Position numbers and translations under genes: made by a program. From an uncultured Bacteroidales bacterium (GTDB lineage: Bacteria; Bacteroidota; Bacteroidia; Bacteroidales; ML635J-15): a DNA stretch of 64,000 nt. Location: NCBI GenBank assembly GCA_905234755.1, contig CAJOIT010000010.1:1-64000 (forward strand), written 5' to 3'. Of this stretch, positions 9,141-16,949 are shown piece after piece. The notes under the pieces were generated by a model that did not search any database, was not told the DNA's origin, and worked only from the letters and a program-made list of their open reading frames with translations. Each line of letters opens with the position of its first letter. Within the stretch, counting starts at the first letter, position 1.

Positions 9141-10201
9141 TGAACTTGAAAATGAAAAAGATAATAATCACTGGTGGCACTGGATACATTGGTTCCCATA
9201 CTGTTGTCGAATTTATCAATGCTGGATACGAACCGATAATAATCGATAATCTCTCCAACTCGAACATAAATGTTCTCGATGGAATAGAAAAAATCACAGG
9301 CAAACGCCCAACATTCTACAAGGCGGATGTTACCGACAACTTTGCAATGGACAAGATTTTCTACGAAAACGATGATGCGATTGCCGTTGTTCACTTTGCA
9401 GCAAGCAAGGCCGTTGGCGAATCGGTGCAAAAACCTTTGATGTACTACCGCAACAACCTTAACGGACTGATTAACATTCTGGAACAGATGGAAAAACATG
9501 GCGTCAATGGACTTGTTTTCTCATCCAGTTGCACGGTTTACGGTCAACCGGAAATTCTGCCAGTTACCGAAAATACGCCGTTTGCAAAAGCCGAATCGCC
9601 ATACGGAAACACCAAGAAGATTTCGGAAGAAATAATACAGGACACATTAAAGGCAACACCTGCGCTCAAGGCAATAGCATTGCGCTACTTCAACCCTATT
9701 GGCGCACATCCATCGGCATACATCGGCGAACTGCCAAATGGTACTCCCAACAACCTAATGCCTTATATCACACAGACAGCAATTGGCATTCGTGAATGCC
9801 TAAGCGTATTCGGCAACGACTACAACACACCCGACGGCACACCAATCCGCGACTACATAAATGTGGTTGACCTTGCTAAGGCACATGTTGCCGCCGTGAA
9901 ATACCTGAACTCGCACAAAAACGACAAGCAGTTCGACTTCTTCAACATCGGCACAGGCAAAGGCTCAACAGTGCTTGAAGTCATAAATTCGTTTGAGCGA
10001 AGCACAGGCGTAAAACTGAACTACAAAATTGCAGGACGCCGTGCCGGTGACATCGAAAAGGTTTGGGCAGACACTACTAAGGCTAACAAAGTATTAGGTT
10101 GGAAAGCAGAAAAGACGCTGGATGAAACGACTTTGTCGGCATGGGAATGGGAAAAGCGGTTAAGAGTTAAAAGTGAAGAGTTAATAGTGAAAAGTCATTG
10201 A
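9140..10201 (+). CDS. galE: UDP-glucose 4-epimerase
   Basis: Interconverts UDP-glucose and UDP-galactose with tightly bound NAD+, supplying galactose units for glycans. The TGGTGYIGSH Rossmann motif (about residues 11-20), the catalytic Ser region SSSCTVYG, the YGNTK Tyr/Lys pair and the ALRYFNPIGAHPS motif are present. The start at 9140 overlaps the gpsA stop; the ATG at 9152 is also possible. The last dozen residues (VKSEELIVKSH) read into a repeat-like intergenic word and probably extend the normal C-terminus. Confidence 0.94.
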   Translation: MNLKMKKIIITGGTGYIGSHTVVEFINAGYEPIIIDNLSNSNINVLDGIEKITGKRPTFYKADVTDNFAMDKIFYENDDAIAVVHFAASKAVGESVQKPLMYYRNNLNGLINILEQMEKHGVNGLVFSSSCTVYGQPEILPVTENTPFAKAESPYGNTKKISEEIIQDTLKATPALKAIALRYFNPIGAHPSAYIGELPNGTPNNLMPYITQTAIGIRECLSVFGNDYNTPDGTPIRDYINVVDLAKAHVAAVKYLNSHKNDKQFDFFNIGTGKGSTVLEVINSFERSTGVKLNYKIAGRRAGDIEKVWADTTKANKVLGWKAEKTLDETTLSAWEWEKRLRVKSEELIVKSH

Positions 10202-10245
10202 CATCTTTGAACGTTGAACCATTGAACCTTGAACTGTTGAACCCT

Positions 10246-10659
10246 CTACAATCTTTCCTCTCCCCTATAAATCTCTTGATTATTCTCTCTGATTATAAAT
10301 GTATAATCGGCATTACGCTTGTAGAAATTCTCGAAAGTGTATGAAACATTGATTTCACACTCACAATCCAAAGATGCCTGAACAACAATCGGATCAACAT
10401 CTATTTCGATTATTCTATTGTCCTCATCTATGCTCGGTGTTACAAGTACACCTTGAAAATGACAATTTACAGGTAGATATTCATGCGTAATGCTAATCGT
10501 ATTGTTATAATATACAATTGATGTCTTGAGGTTCTTTGGTCGTTCTAGGCAATCTGTATACTCAAGGTTAGTAACAACAAGTTCGTTTTCTTCCTTGCTG
10601 CAGGAGGAGAACAACAAAACAAAAACAAATGTAATCAATATAAGCCTTATATATTTCAT
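10246..10659 (-). CDS. Small lipoprotein of unknown function
   Basis: 137 residues with a lipoprotein signal: basic start, hydrophobic core and the lipobox FSSC with Cys20. The rest is polar, with a Cys-x-Cys pair (CECE) and beta-rich segments. No family was recognised. The ATG at 10659 is used because an earlier one would add residues before the signal peptide and overlap the upstream gene. It is the last of a four-gene operon with the DUF4160 cluster, 13 bp downstream. Confidence 0.6.
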   Translation of the reverse strand: MKYIRLILITFVFVLLFSSCSKEENELVVTNLEYTDCLERPKNLKTSIVYYNNTISITHEYLPVNCHFQGVLVTPSIDEDNRIIEIDVDPIVVQASLDCECEINVSYTFENFYKRNADYTFIIRENNQEIYRGEERL

Positions 10660-10672
10660 AAAGTTTGCTTTA

Positions 10673-10960
10673 CTAATTTTGAGAACTTCCATAAAACCCT
10701 TTTTCGCTATATTTTGCCCATTTCAAATACATTTCTTTATAATTTTCCCTTATAAACGCCTGTATTTTAGAAATCTCTTTATCGTTCAACATCCCTCGCT
10801 TTTGCAAAACTGTATCACCATTCTCCTTAACAAAAAATTTTGCAGAACTTCCTTCTGTCAATTTACTATCACTTGCGTGAACATGCATACATTCCACTAT
10901 GCAAAACGAAGTAAAATATAGGAAATAGCCAGCTACTTTGAATTCGTAATACTTTGGCAT
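10673..10960 (-). CDS. DUF4160-family small protein
   Basis: 95 residues. The N-terminal half carries an MHVHA motif like the HPPHIHV segment of DUF4160 proteins. The C-terminal half has the helical I-x-x-FIREN-x(5)-Y-x-x-W segment seen at their ends. DUF4160 genes often sit beside DUF2442 genes as presumed two-gene units, sometimes called toxin-antitoxin-like without proof. Here the preceding gene ends 2 bp upstream. The biochemical function is unknown. Confidence 0.6.
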   Translation of the reverse strand: MPKYYEFKVAGYFLYFTSFCIVECMHVHASDSKLTEGSSAKFFVKENGDTVLQKRGMLNDKEISKIQAFIRENYKEMYLKWAKYSEKGFYGSSQN

Positions 10961-10962
10961 GT

Positions 10963-11184
10963 CTAATCCTCCATAAACTTTTTGTTTTTAAGGAAATAAT
11001 CCACAACTATGCTGATTTCAATATCATCCATTGTCGTTTCAAATGGCTCTCCTGTATCAGAAACAACCATTGCCTTTTGCGGATTATCAAGATTCAATAC
11101 CTTGTATCCTAATTCACATTTGGTAAAAGCATAGCCGTTTACTATCATATCGGCATTATCTGCTATTTGGGTTATATCGGTCAT
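10963..11184 (-). CDS. Small protein of unknown function in the DUF4160 cluster
   Basis: 73 acidic residues with no recognised domain and no signal peptide. It overlaps the preceding gene by four bases (ATGA) and is followed after 2 bp by the DUF4160 gene, so the three are clearly co-expressed. The C-terminal half (TTMDDIEISIVVDYFLKNKKFMED) looks helical and could be an interaction surface. Confidence 0.6.
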   Translation of the reverse strand: MTDITQIADNADMIVNGYAFTKCELGYKVLNLDNPQKAMVVSDTGEPFETTMDDIEISIVVDYFLKNKKFMED

Positions 11185-11462
11185 TTCTCTATCTTTACTT
11201 CTTTTATAGGTTTCAAAAAAGTTTCAGGATTAATATATAAGTCCTTCAAAATAGGAACAATATCAATGTACTCCTCTTCGCTGTTTGGATTGTGAAAATA
11301 CTTTGCCATAACTACCAGATAGCCATTATCCCACAATTTTACTTCTGTATATTTTTCCAAAGAATATGGAGCCTTGAAACGAATTACCCTGTCACCATAC
11401 TTAAATACGGTGTAGTGGTCTTTGTTTCCCAGGGTTGCATAATTGACATTGTCCATAATCAT
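11181..11462 (-). CDS. Small protein, possibly DUF2442-like, in the DUF4160 cluster
   Basis: 93 residues, mostly beta strands. It has a GDRVIRFKA segment and a tail VPILKDLYINPETFL, which loosely recalls the end of DUF2442 proteins; this resemblance is weak. The start is placed at 11462 (11456 also possible) because the promoter box at 11478-11485 excludes the longer frame to 11510. First gene of a four-gene operon (11462 to 10246). Confidence 0.55.
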   Translation of the reverse strand: MIMDNVNYATLGNKDHYTVFKYGDRVIRFKAPYSLEKYTEVKLWDNGYLVVMAKYFHNPNSEEEYIDIVPILKDLYINPETFLKPIKEVKIEK

Positions 11463-11477
11463 TAGTTTTCGATTGTG

Positions 11478-11485
11478 CAAACTTA
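11478..11485 (-). promoter_or_regulatory. -7 promoter box of the DUF4160 cluster
   Basis: TAAGTTTG on the minus strand, with a TTTG about 22 bp further upstream in the -33 position. It decides the start of the first gene. Confidence 0.65.
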
Positions 11486-11522
11486 CATATTTTTTACAAT
11501 TTCCGAACAAAAGTCATAAAAA

Positions 11523-14471
11523 TCATTTTTCAACAATTTCAATTTCATCGAGGAAGAGATGTGTCTCGCCACCTGCACCAAGATGCCATTCGGGAAGCGT
11601 ACCGTAATATTTTGCAAAAACCTTCACATAACGCGCCTTGCAGTTCTGCGGTTCGCAACGGAAATTGTATATCTGCTGGCGGTAGTCGTTGTCGGCAACA
11701 TTGTGGGTTAAAGTTGCTATCTTCTTGAAATTCACGCCATCGTTTGATGTATAATACTCGACATACTTCGGGAAAAGTATCCACGAGCGCACATCCTGAA
11801 TGAATCCAGTTTCGATAGACTTAATGTCCTTCTCGCTACACAAATCCACCACAGCCTCAAAGTCCTGTCCATGATAGCCTTGCCATTCGCCTGTGCGGAA
11901 ATCGTTACCACCGCGCAACCTATCTATCAAAGCCTCATCGCCACCTGCACTGTACATGCGGTTGTACTTGCTAATCAACTTTATGCGCCTGTCATCGGCA
12001 ATCTTTATGTACTTGGCATTAACTGGCTTGGACGACACATAACCATCGCGCTTGGAATGGAATTTAAGCGTTGAAGTTTCGCTTATAATTATAGGCTGCA
12101 TATATGGCATTTCTTCTCCATCGTTGATTGAATAAAAGATTTTTGCACTGTCATCCGAACATTCGAGTTCCACCTTCAGCGAATCGTAGAAAGTAGGCTG
12201 ACCATTAAGTGCATACGGGGCGGGCACAACCTTGAACTCCTCAATGCGAGACGGATAAATGTCGGCGCTATAGGTACCAAATCCGTTTTTCGGTTCAGAT
12301 GTCATATAGAAATCAAACCTTGCTCCATCTGCAATGTCGGAATGCAGAATGTAAGACTTAGTGTATGGCTTTCCGTTGAGTTCCATCTTGGCGACATAAA
12401 TGTTTTCCGGACTGTTGTCGTGAGCGACAAACAGGCATTTCTTACCATTTTCGAGGTTAATCTGCACGGTATCAAATATCGGACTACCAATATCATACAC
12501 ACCATTTGCAGGGTTCACTGGGTAAAATCCCATTGCGCTAAGCACATACCACGCCGACATCTGACCGCAATCCTCGTTTCCGCAGTTGCCTGCTGGTGTT
12601 GAATTGTACATTTCGGACATTATACGGCGTGCAAGCTCCTGTGTCTTGTACGGTTTGCCGCAATAGTTATACAAATATGCAATATGGTGGCTCGGCTCGT
12701 TTCCATGTGCATACTGACCAATCATGCCTGAAATATCCTTCAGGTCCTTGCCGTATGTCTCGCTACCTGTGGTGAAAAGTTCATCAAGTTTTGCCTCGAA
12801 TGCCTCGTTTCCGCCCATCATGTCGATGAAACCGAGAATGTCGTGCGGAACATAAAACGAATACTGCCACGAGTTGGCCTCGGTGAAGTTAAAGTCAATC
12901 TCCTTGGGATCGAAATTTTCCTTCCATGCGCCATTCCTACGCGGACACATGAATCCGCACCTCTTATCGAAAATATGCTTGTAAACCTGACTTCTAATCA
13001 TGTATTCGCGATAAGTTTTCTCATCTCCCTGCGACTTTGCAAACTGAGCAATGCACCAGTCATCGAAGCCATATTCAAGGTTTTTCGAAACAGACTCGTG
13101 TTCTTCGTTCACCGAAATAAAACCATGACGGGCATAATCGCGCTTTCCAAGTTCATCGGCAGTTGCAGTTGCTTCCATAGCCTCTTGTGCAAGACTTTCC
13201 AAGTTTTTGAACTTTATGTCCTTGAAATATGCGTCAACAATTGGCGGAACGGAATGATAACCAATCATACAGCCAGTGTAATTTGACGAAAGTTCCCACA
13301 TCGGCAACCTTCCGCCCTGCGAATATTCGGCAAGGAAAGTCTTTATAAAATCAACACTGCGTTTCTGCTGAGTGATGGTATATAGCGGATGTGCAGCGCG
13401 GTAGGTGTCCCACAACGAGAAAACGGTATAACATATAAAATCCTCGCTCGAATGCACCTCAAGGTCGGTACCGCGATAGCGACCGTCAACATCCTGTGCC
13501 AAAGTCGGCTGAATAAACGAGTGATACATTGCCGTATAGAAAACCTTGCGTTGTTCTTCCGTTCCCCCCTTGACGATAATTTTGTTAAGTTCGTTGTTCC
13601 ATGCATCGGAAGCATTTTTGCGAACTGCATCGAAATCCCAGTCTGCAATTTCTGCATCAAGGTTTTTCATAGCGCCATCCTCATCGACCTGCGATATTGC
13701 AACCTTAACAAGCACCTCAGCCACAGAACTATCGGCAACCTCGAAAACATAAATAGCCTTGCCCGGATTGCACAACGAATCGCTTTCCCAATCGAAATCG
13801 GCAGGTTCTACAACCGAAACATCGGTAGAAAAATCCATTGCAAAGTACAAATGCTGATTGTCTGCCCAAGCACGTGAACGGCGCACGCCCGTATAACGAT
13901 TGTCGGACTGCTTGCGCAAACCAGCCTCAAGGACAACATCGCGATGCTCGAGGTCAAGGACAATATAGCGCTTGCCATTACGGTTGAACTTGTAGCGATG
14001 CATGCCGACACGCGGTGAAACAGTAAGTTCAACATCGATGTCATCATCCGATAGTTTCACGGCGTAGTAACCAGGTTCAGCGACCTCAGTTTCGTGCGAA
14101 AAATGCGAAGAATACTCCTTGTTGTCGGTCGAGATTTTTCCACACATTGGCATAAGCAGCACATCGCCGTAGTCTGAACAGCCAGTTCCACTCAAATGGG
14201 TGTGAGTAAAACCATAAATTTCCGAATCGGTATAATGATAGCCACTGCAACCGTCCCAGCCATCGAGGCGAGTGTCGGGACTGAGCTGCACCATTCCGAA
14301 CGGCATCACAGCACCGGGAAAAGTATGCCCGTGAACATCGGTACCCACCATTGGGTTGACATATCCAACCAAATCATCGTTCTGCAAATCAAACCTTTCG
14401 GTTTTTCCCTTGCACGAAACTAACATACCACATACTATGATGATTCCAACAAAAAACCTTATTCTATCCAT
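11523..14471 (-). CDS. GH92 alpha-mannosidase lipoprotein with C-terminal accessory domains
   Basis: 982 residues. The lipoprotein signal ends at Cys20 (LVSC). Family 92 enzymes are calcium-dependent exo-alpha-mannosidases, many cutting alpha-1,2 bonds of N-glycans or yeast mannan. The N-terminal NPMVGTDVHGHTFPGAVMPFG and GCSGYHY blocks and the (alpha/alpha)6 segments GNEDCGQMSAWYVLSAMGFYPVNP are diagnostic. After about residue 750 comes a chitobiase-type C-terminal beta domain (YALNGQPTFYDSLKVEL..), then an F5/8-type C (discoidin-like) carbohydrate-binding segment. The final role is probably host or yeast glycan trimming at the cell surface. It stands alone, without a SusC/SusD pair nearby. 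Confidence 0.93.
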   Translation of the reverse strand: MDRIRFFVGIIIVCGMLVSCKGKTERFDLQNDDLVGYVNPMVGTDVHGHTFPGAVMPFGMVQLSPDTRLDGWDGCSGYHYTDSEIYGFTHTHLSGTGCSDYGDVLLMPMCGKISTDNKEYSSHFSHETEVAEPGYYAVKLSDDDIDVELTVSPRVGMHRYKFNRNGKRYIVLDLEHRDVVLEAGLRKQSDNRYTGVRRSRAWADNQHLYFAMDFSTDVSVVEPADFDWESDSLCNPGKAIYVFEVADSSVAEVLVKVAISQVDEDGAMKNLDAEIADWDFDAVRKNASDAWNNELNKIIVKGGTEEQRKVFYTAMYHSFIQPTLAQDVDGRYRGTDLEVHSSEDFICYTVFSLWDTYRAAHPLYTITQQKRSVDFIKTFLAEYSQGGRLPMWELSSNYTGCMIGYHSVPPIVDAYFKDIKFKNLESLAQEAMEATATADELGKRDYARHGFISVNEEHESVSKNLEYGFDDWCIAQFAKSQGDEKTYREYMIRSQVYKHIFDKRCGFMCPRRNGAWKENFDPKEIDFNFTEANSWQYSFYVPHDILGFIDMMGGNEAFEAKLDELFTTGSETYGKDLKDISGMIGQYAHGNEPSHHIAYLYNYCGKPYKTQELARRIMSEMYNSTPAGNCGNEDCGQMSAWYVLSAMGFYPVNPANGVYDIGSPIFDTVQINLENGKKCLFVAHDNSPENIYVAKMELNGKPYTKSYILHSDIADGARFDFYMTSEPKNGFGTYSADIYPSRIEEFKVVPAPYALNGQPTFYDSLKVELECSDDSAKIFYSINDGEEMPYMQPIIISETSTLKFHSKRDGYVSSKPVNAKYIKIADDRRIKLISKYNRMYSAGGDEALIDRLRGGNDFRTGEWQGYHGQDFEAVVDLCSEKDIKSIETGFIQDVRSWILFPKYVEYYTSNDGVNFKKIATLTHNVADNDYRQQIYNFRCEPQNCKARYVKVFAKYYGTLPEWHLGAGGETHLFLDEIEIVEK

Positions 14472-14535
14472 TTCTCAAAATCAATTTAGCATCCAAAAAT
14501 GACCTCTATGTTCTTTTATCCTATTGTTTTGGGCG

Positions 14536-14543
14536 CAAATGTA
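14536..14543 (-). promoter_or_regulatory. -7 promoter box of the GH92 gene
   Basis: TACATTTG on the minus strand, 64 bp before the ATG at 14471. Confidence 0.55.
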
Positions 14544-14605
14544 ATAAATATAGTTGAATGTTGTGATTCGAACATTTGTTTGTTTTCGTTGGGCACATAT
14601 ACTGC

Positions 14606-14685
14606 TAGCAATCAGCAGGATTCACGAACATGTATCAGACTTTGAAATTCATAGGAGGAAATAAATATCCCCGTTGGGGAGGGCG
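14606..14685. repeat. Hairpin pair shared with 20234-20292 (copy 1)
   Basis: Contains CTGCT...AGCAG (around 14606-14622) followed by TCCCC-GTT-GGGGA (14668-14680) and then GGGC. The same order occurs at 20234-20292. On the minus strand the second hairpin lies just beyond the 14728 gene and may serve as its terminator, though the T-tract here is broken. Confidence 0.5.
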
Positions 14686-14727
14686 AAAAAAAGAGTAGAT
14701 TCTACGGAACTTTAATTTATAAGCACT

Positions 14728-15030
14728 TTAACTATATATCTCGCGTAATATATCACCTTCAATCACATATCTACCTTCATATAGCGTAACCCCATTAATT
14801 AGTTCTTTTTCGTAATGACCATGAAATTCTTCCCTTAAAATATATATGTCTTTTTCTGCATCAATTTCTCCCAAAAAATTGTGAGGAATTTCAAAAACTT
14901 CTCCTTCTTCAATTTCTATACAATCTGTACAATTACCTTGTTCTATAAGTATTGCATCTTCACTATCAAATTCGTCATACTCTTCAACTTCATATAGGTA
15001 ATCAAGTTTCGGCATTATTATAAGTTCCAT
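14728..15030 (-). CDS. Small acidic protein of unknown function
   Basis: 100 residues, very rich in Glu and Asp, with no signal peptide and no recognised domain. A Cys-x-x-Cys lies in NCTDCIE. It follows the PD-(D/E)XK gene by 18 bp, so both are likely on one transcript. Small acidic partners of nucleases are often inhibitors or DNA mimics; that is only a suggestion here. The start could be the ATG at 15015. Confidence 0.55.
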   Translation of the reverse strand: MELIIMPKLDYLYEVEEYDEFDSEDAILIEQGNCTDCIEIEEGEVFEIPHNFLGEIDAEKDIYILREEFHGHYEKELINGVTLYEGRYVIEGDILREIYS

Positions 15031-15048
15031 AACTTTTAATTAAATTTA

Positions 15049-16059
15049 TTATTCTACTGTCTTTGCTAAATTTATTGGGTACATTATTACATCGTCCATA
15101 AATTTTTTTAGTATTGTTTCCTGTTCAACAACACTATCCGTATTCTCAAACTTATCATATAGATTCTTTGACATATCGAACCATAAATATTGCCCTTCAA
15201 AATAAGGTTTGTCAAAACTATCGTTCTCAGACCATTGATTTTCATACTTTTTTAGCATCTCAATATATTTTGCTCCCCATCCAGATGAATTGTAAAAGCC
15301 AATATTAATGTCAGGTCTTGGTCGTTCATAATATATCCCAAACCATCCATAAGTTTCTACATTTATTGTCTTGTATTTTAGGAAAAAGTTAACGCCTGTA
15401 ATACCATTGCTAATACCACCACCACAATTTCTATTCGAATTGTATGGGGATAGTGAAAATATATTTTCATCTCTTTGTGATAATTTCTTTTCAATTATTT
15501 CAATCAAAGAAAAAAGAGAATAGATGCCGTTTAATCTCATTGGTTTTTCAATTTTAATAATACTACATATTTTTTTTACATATTTTAGATACCCTTCAAT
15601 CAGAGATTTAGAGTTTTCATCACTTATTTCCTGTTTGCTAAAATAATCGTATAGTTCCTCCCATGTGTGTATTTTGTACCCTTTTTGCCGAATGTCATTA
15701 TCTATTATAGAATAGTTCGTTATGTATCCAAACTTTTCTGGCGAAATATTAAATGCCTCATCATATTGCCCGAAATGATGATTTTTGTCACCTATTTTAT
15801 TCTCAATCAAATATAAGTCATTACCATTCTCTATGTAAAAATCAGGTCGACTCCCTTCTGTTGCTTTTTCTCGCTCTATATTAATATTGGGGTCTATTTT
15901 TATTTTAGGGAAGAAGAATTTTAGAAATAGATTTCTAAAATCTTCACATGTCTGACACATAGCCCAAGTAATATCAGACAAATCGTTTTCTTTGTAAAAT
16001 TTGTATGATATGTAATAAAAGAAATCGTTTATTATTTGATTATTACTATTATCTTGCAT
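15049..16059 (-). CDS. PD-(D/E)XK nuclease superfamily protein
   Basis: 336 residues, cytoplasmic. The nuclease core lies at about residues 60-100: Glu64, then Pro72-Asp73 in RPDFYIE, Glu86-Asn-Lys88 in LIENKIG, and a Gln98 in the following helix. This is the Asp...Glu-x-Lys arrangement of DNA-cutting enzymes. The C-terminal two thirds are Tyr/Trp-rich and not recognised, perhaps for target binding. Base composition is more AT-rich than the flanking core genes. The role is probably defence or mobile-element related; restriction specificity cannot be told. Confidence 0.75.
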   Translation of the reverse strand: MQDNSNNQIINDFFYYISYKFYKENDLSDITWAMCQTCEDFRNLFLKFFFPKIKIDPNINIEREKATEGSRPDFYIENGNDLYLIENKIGDKNHHFGQYDEAFNISPEKFGYITNYSIIDNDIRQKGYKIHTWEELYDYFSKQEISDENSKSLIEGYLKYVKKICSIIKIEKPMRLNGIYSLFSLIEIIEKKLSQRDENIFSLSPYNSNRNCGGGISNGITGVNFFLKYKTINVETYGWFGIYYERPRPDINIGFYNSSGWGAKYIEMLKKYENQWSENDSFDKPYFEGQYLWFDMSKNLYDKFENTDSVVEQETILKKFMDDVIMYPINLAKTVE

Positions 16060-16085
16060 TATTTCTTTTGTTTAAAATAGCATCA

Positions 16086-16093
16086 CAAATTTA
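16086..16093 (-). promoter_or_regulatory. -7 promoter box of the PD-(D/E)XK gene
   Basis: TAAATTTG on the minus strand, 26 bp before the ATG at 16059. It carries no copy of the 21-bp operator. Confidence 0.6.
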
Positions 16094-16171
16094 AATACAT
16101 TTCATCATTATTCCAAATAAAAAAGGCGCACAACAATGCACGCCATAATTGAAATCTGTAAGTTTCAGAAA

Positions 16172-16396
16172 TCAGTTGAGTTTTTCTACCACAAAGAGGC
16201 TGACATTGGCTAGTGCATTAGCCTTCTTTAAATCAACTCCGTACTTTGTCATGAAAGCCTTTGCAATTTCTTCCTTTGCCTTTGGGTTGCTGAACGGAGC
16301 AACTGTTGGCGATAAAATTTCTACTGACAATCCCTTCTCAATGTGCACACCGTTTACATTGCTCTCGTGCTTTGTTGTAATTCTTAATAAAGCCAT
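16172..16396 (-). CDS. Small DUF6140-like protein
   Basis: 74 residues beginning MALLRITTK, with a compact beta fold predicted by alternation, then a helix and a terminal strand. It resembles the short Bacteroidota proteins annotated DUF6140 (MAL.RIT.K start, 'EKGLSVEI', 'YGVDLKKA'). The match is from memory and tentative; function unknown. The leader is long (about 130 nt) and holds a conserved element (16443-16494) plus the 21-bp operator (16544-16564). Confidence 0.6.
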   Translation of the reverse strand: MALLRITTKHESNVNGVHIEKGLSVEILSPTVAPFSNPKAKEEIAKAFMTKYGVDLKKANALANVSLFVVEKLN

Positions 16397-16442
16397 AATT
16401 TTAACAATAACAGGACTTCTTTTTTAAACATTTTTGCGCTGC

Positions 16443-16494
16443 ATTCCCCTTTTCTGCCGAAGTCCATTTAAACAGGAACGAGAAAAAACAACCC
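16443..16494 (-). promoter_or_regulatory. Conserved leader element, copy 1
   Basis: About 50 bases that align with 23862-23912 over most of their length, sharing CTGCCGAAGTCC and GAGAAAAAACA-type blocks. It lies between the -7 box (16527-16534) and the start codon at 16396. A weak stem TTCTG/CAG-GAA is kept while the loop varies, suggesting an RNA structure or a protein site. Confidence 0.5.
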
Positions 16495-16526
16495 AGAATT
16501 CGGAAATATCGTTTAGTTATACGGCA

Positions 16527-16534
16527 CAAACATA
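16527..16534 (-). promoter_or_regulatory. -7 promoter box of the DUF6140-like gene
   Basis: TATGTTTG on the minus strand, exactly 9 bp downstream of operator copy A (16544-16564). Confidence 0.6.
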
Positions 16535-16543
16535 GAATATGCA

Positions 16544-16564
16544 TACGCCAAAACATGTCGCAGA
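16544..16564 (-). promoter_or_regulatory. 21-bp regulon operator, copy A
   Basis: Imperfect palindrome fitting TACGnCAAAnnnTGnCGnAG plus one base on the plus strand. It sits 9 bp upstream of a -7 box, in the place of a -33 element, and abuts the end of the metallopeptidase gene. Copies B, C and D have the same geometry. Confidence 0.7.
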
Positions 16565-16565
16565 T

Positions 16566-16949
16566 TTAAACTTTTCTCATTTCTTCCATCACTTTCATCC
16601 TCATTTCCTCCATCCTTGCAAGTCGCTCGTTTGTGCGGTCGGTCTGGTTTTGGTGGGTAGGGTCGAAGCGGTCAAGAAGGTCGTAGAACTCGCGACGGTG
16701 GTTGGGGTAGATGATGTGGCACAATTCGTGGAAAATCACATGCTGCTGAAACTTCAACGGCATCTTCGCCAGCGCCTTGCTCAAACTGATTTTTGCTGGA
16801 GTGCATCCATAACAAAGCCCCCAAGTTTTCCTGTTCTTTCCTATGCGCATTATTGGGTGCGGTATATGTGGAAATTTTGCCGAAAACTTATTCCAGCAAT
16901 CCTCGAAAACGGGACTAAGTATCTGATATTCTTTTGTTGTAGTTTTCAT
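16566..16949 (-). CDS. YgjP/WLM-type metallopeptidase domain protein, short form
   Basis: 127 residues. A zinc site HELCH (His74, Glu75, His78) is followed by His84 in YPNH, the HExxH-x(5)-H pattern of the YgjP (DUF45) family. Typical members are about 230 residues; this one keeps only the catalytic half, preceded by the conserved GxCxG-type strand WGLCYGCTPAKISLS. It overlaps the upstream paralogue gene by ATGA, which suggests coupled translation and a joint role. Substrate unknown. Confidence 0.8.
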   Translation of the reverse strand: MKTTTKEYQILSPVFEDCWNKFSAKFPHIPHPIMRIGKNRKTWGLCYGCTPAKISLSKALAKMPLKFQQHVIFHELCHIIYPNHRREFYDLLDRFDPTHQNQTDRTNERLARMEEMRMKVMEEMRKV

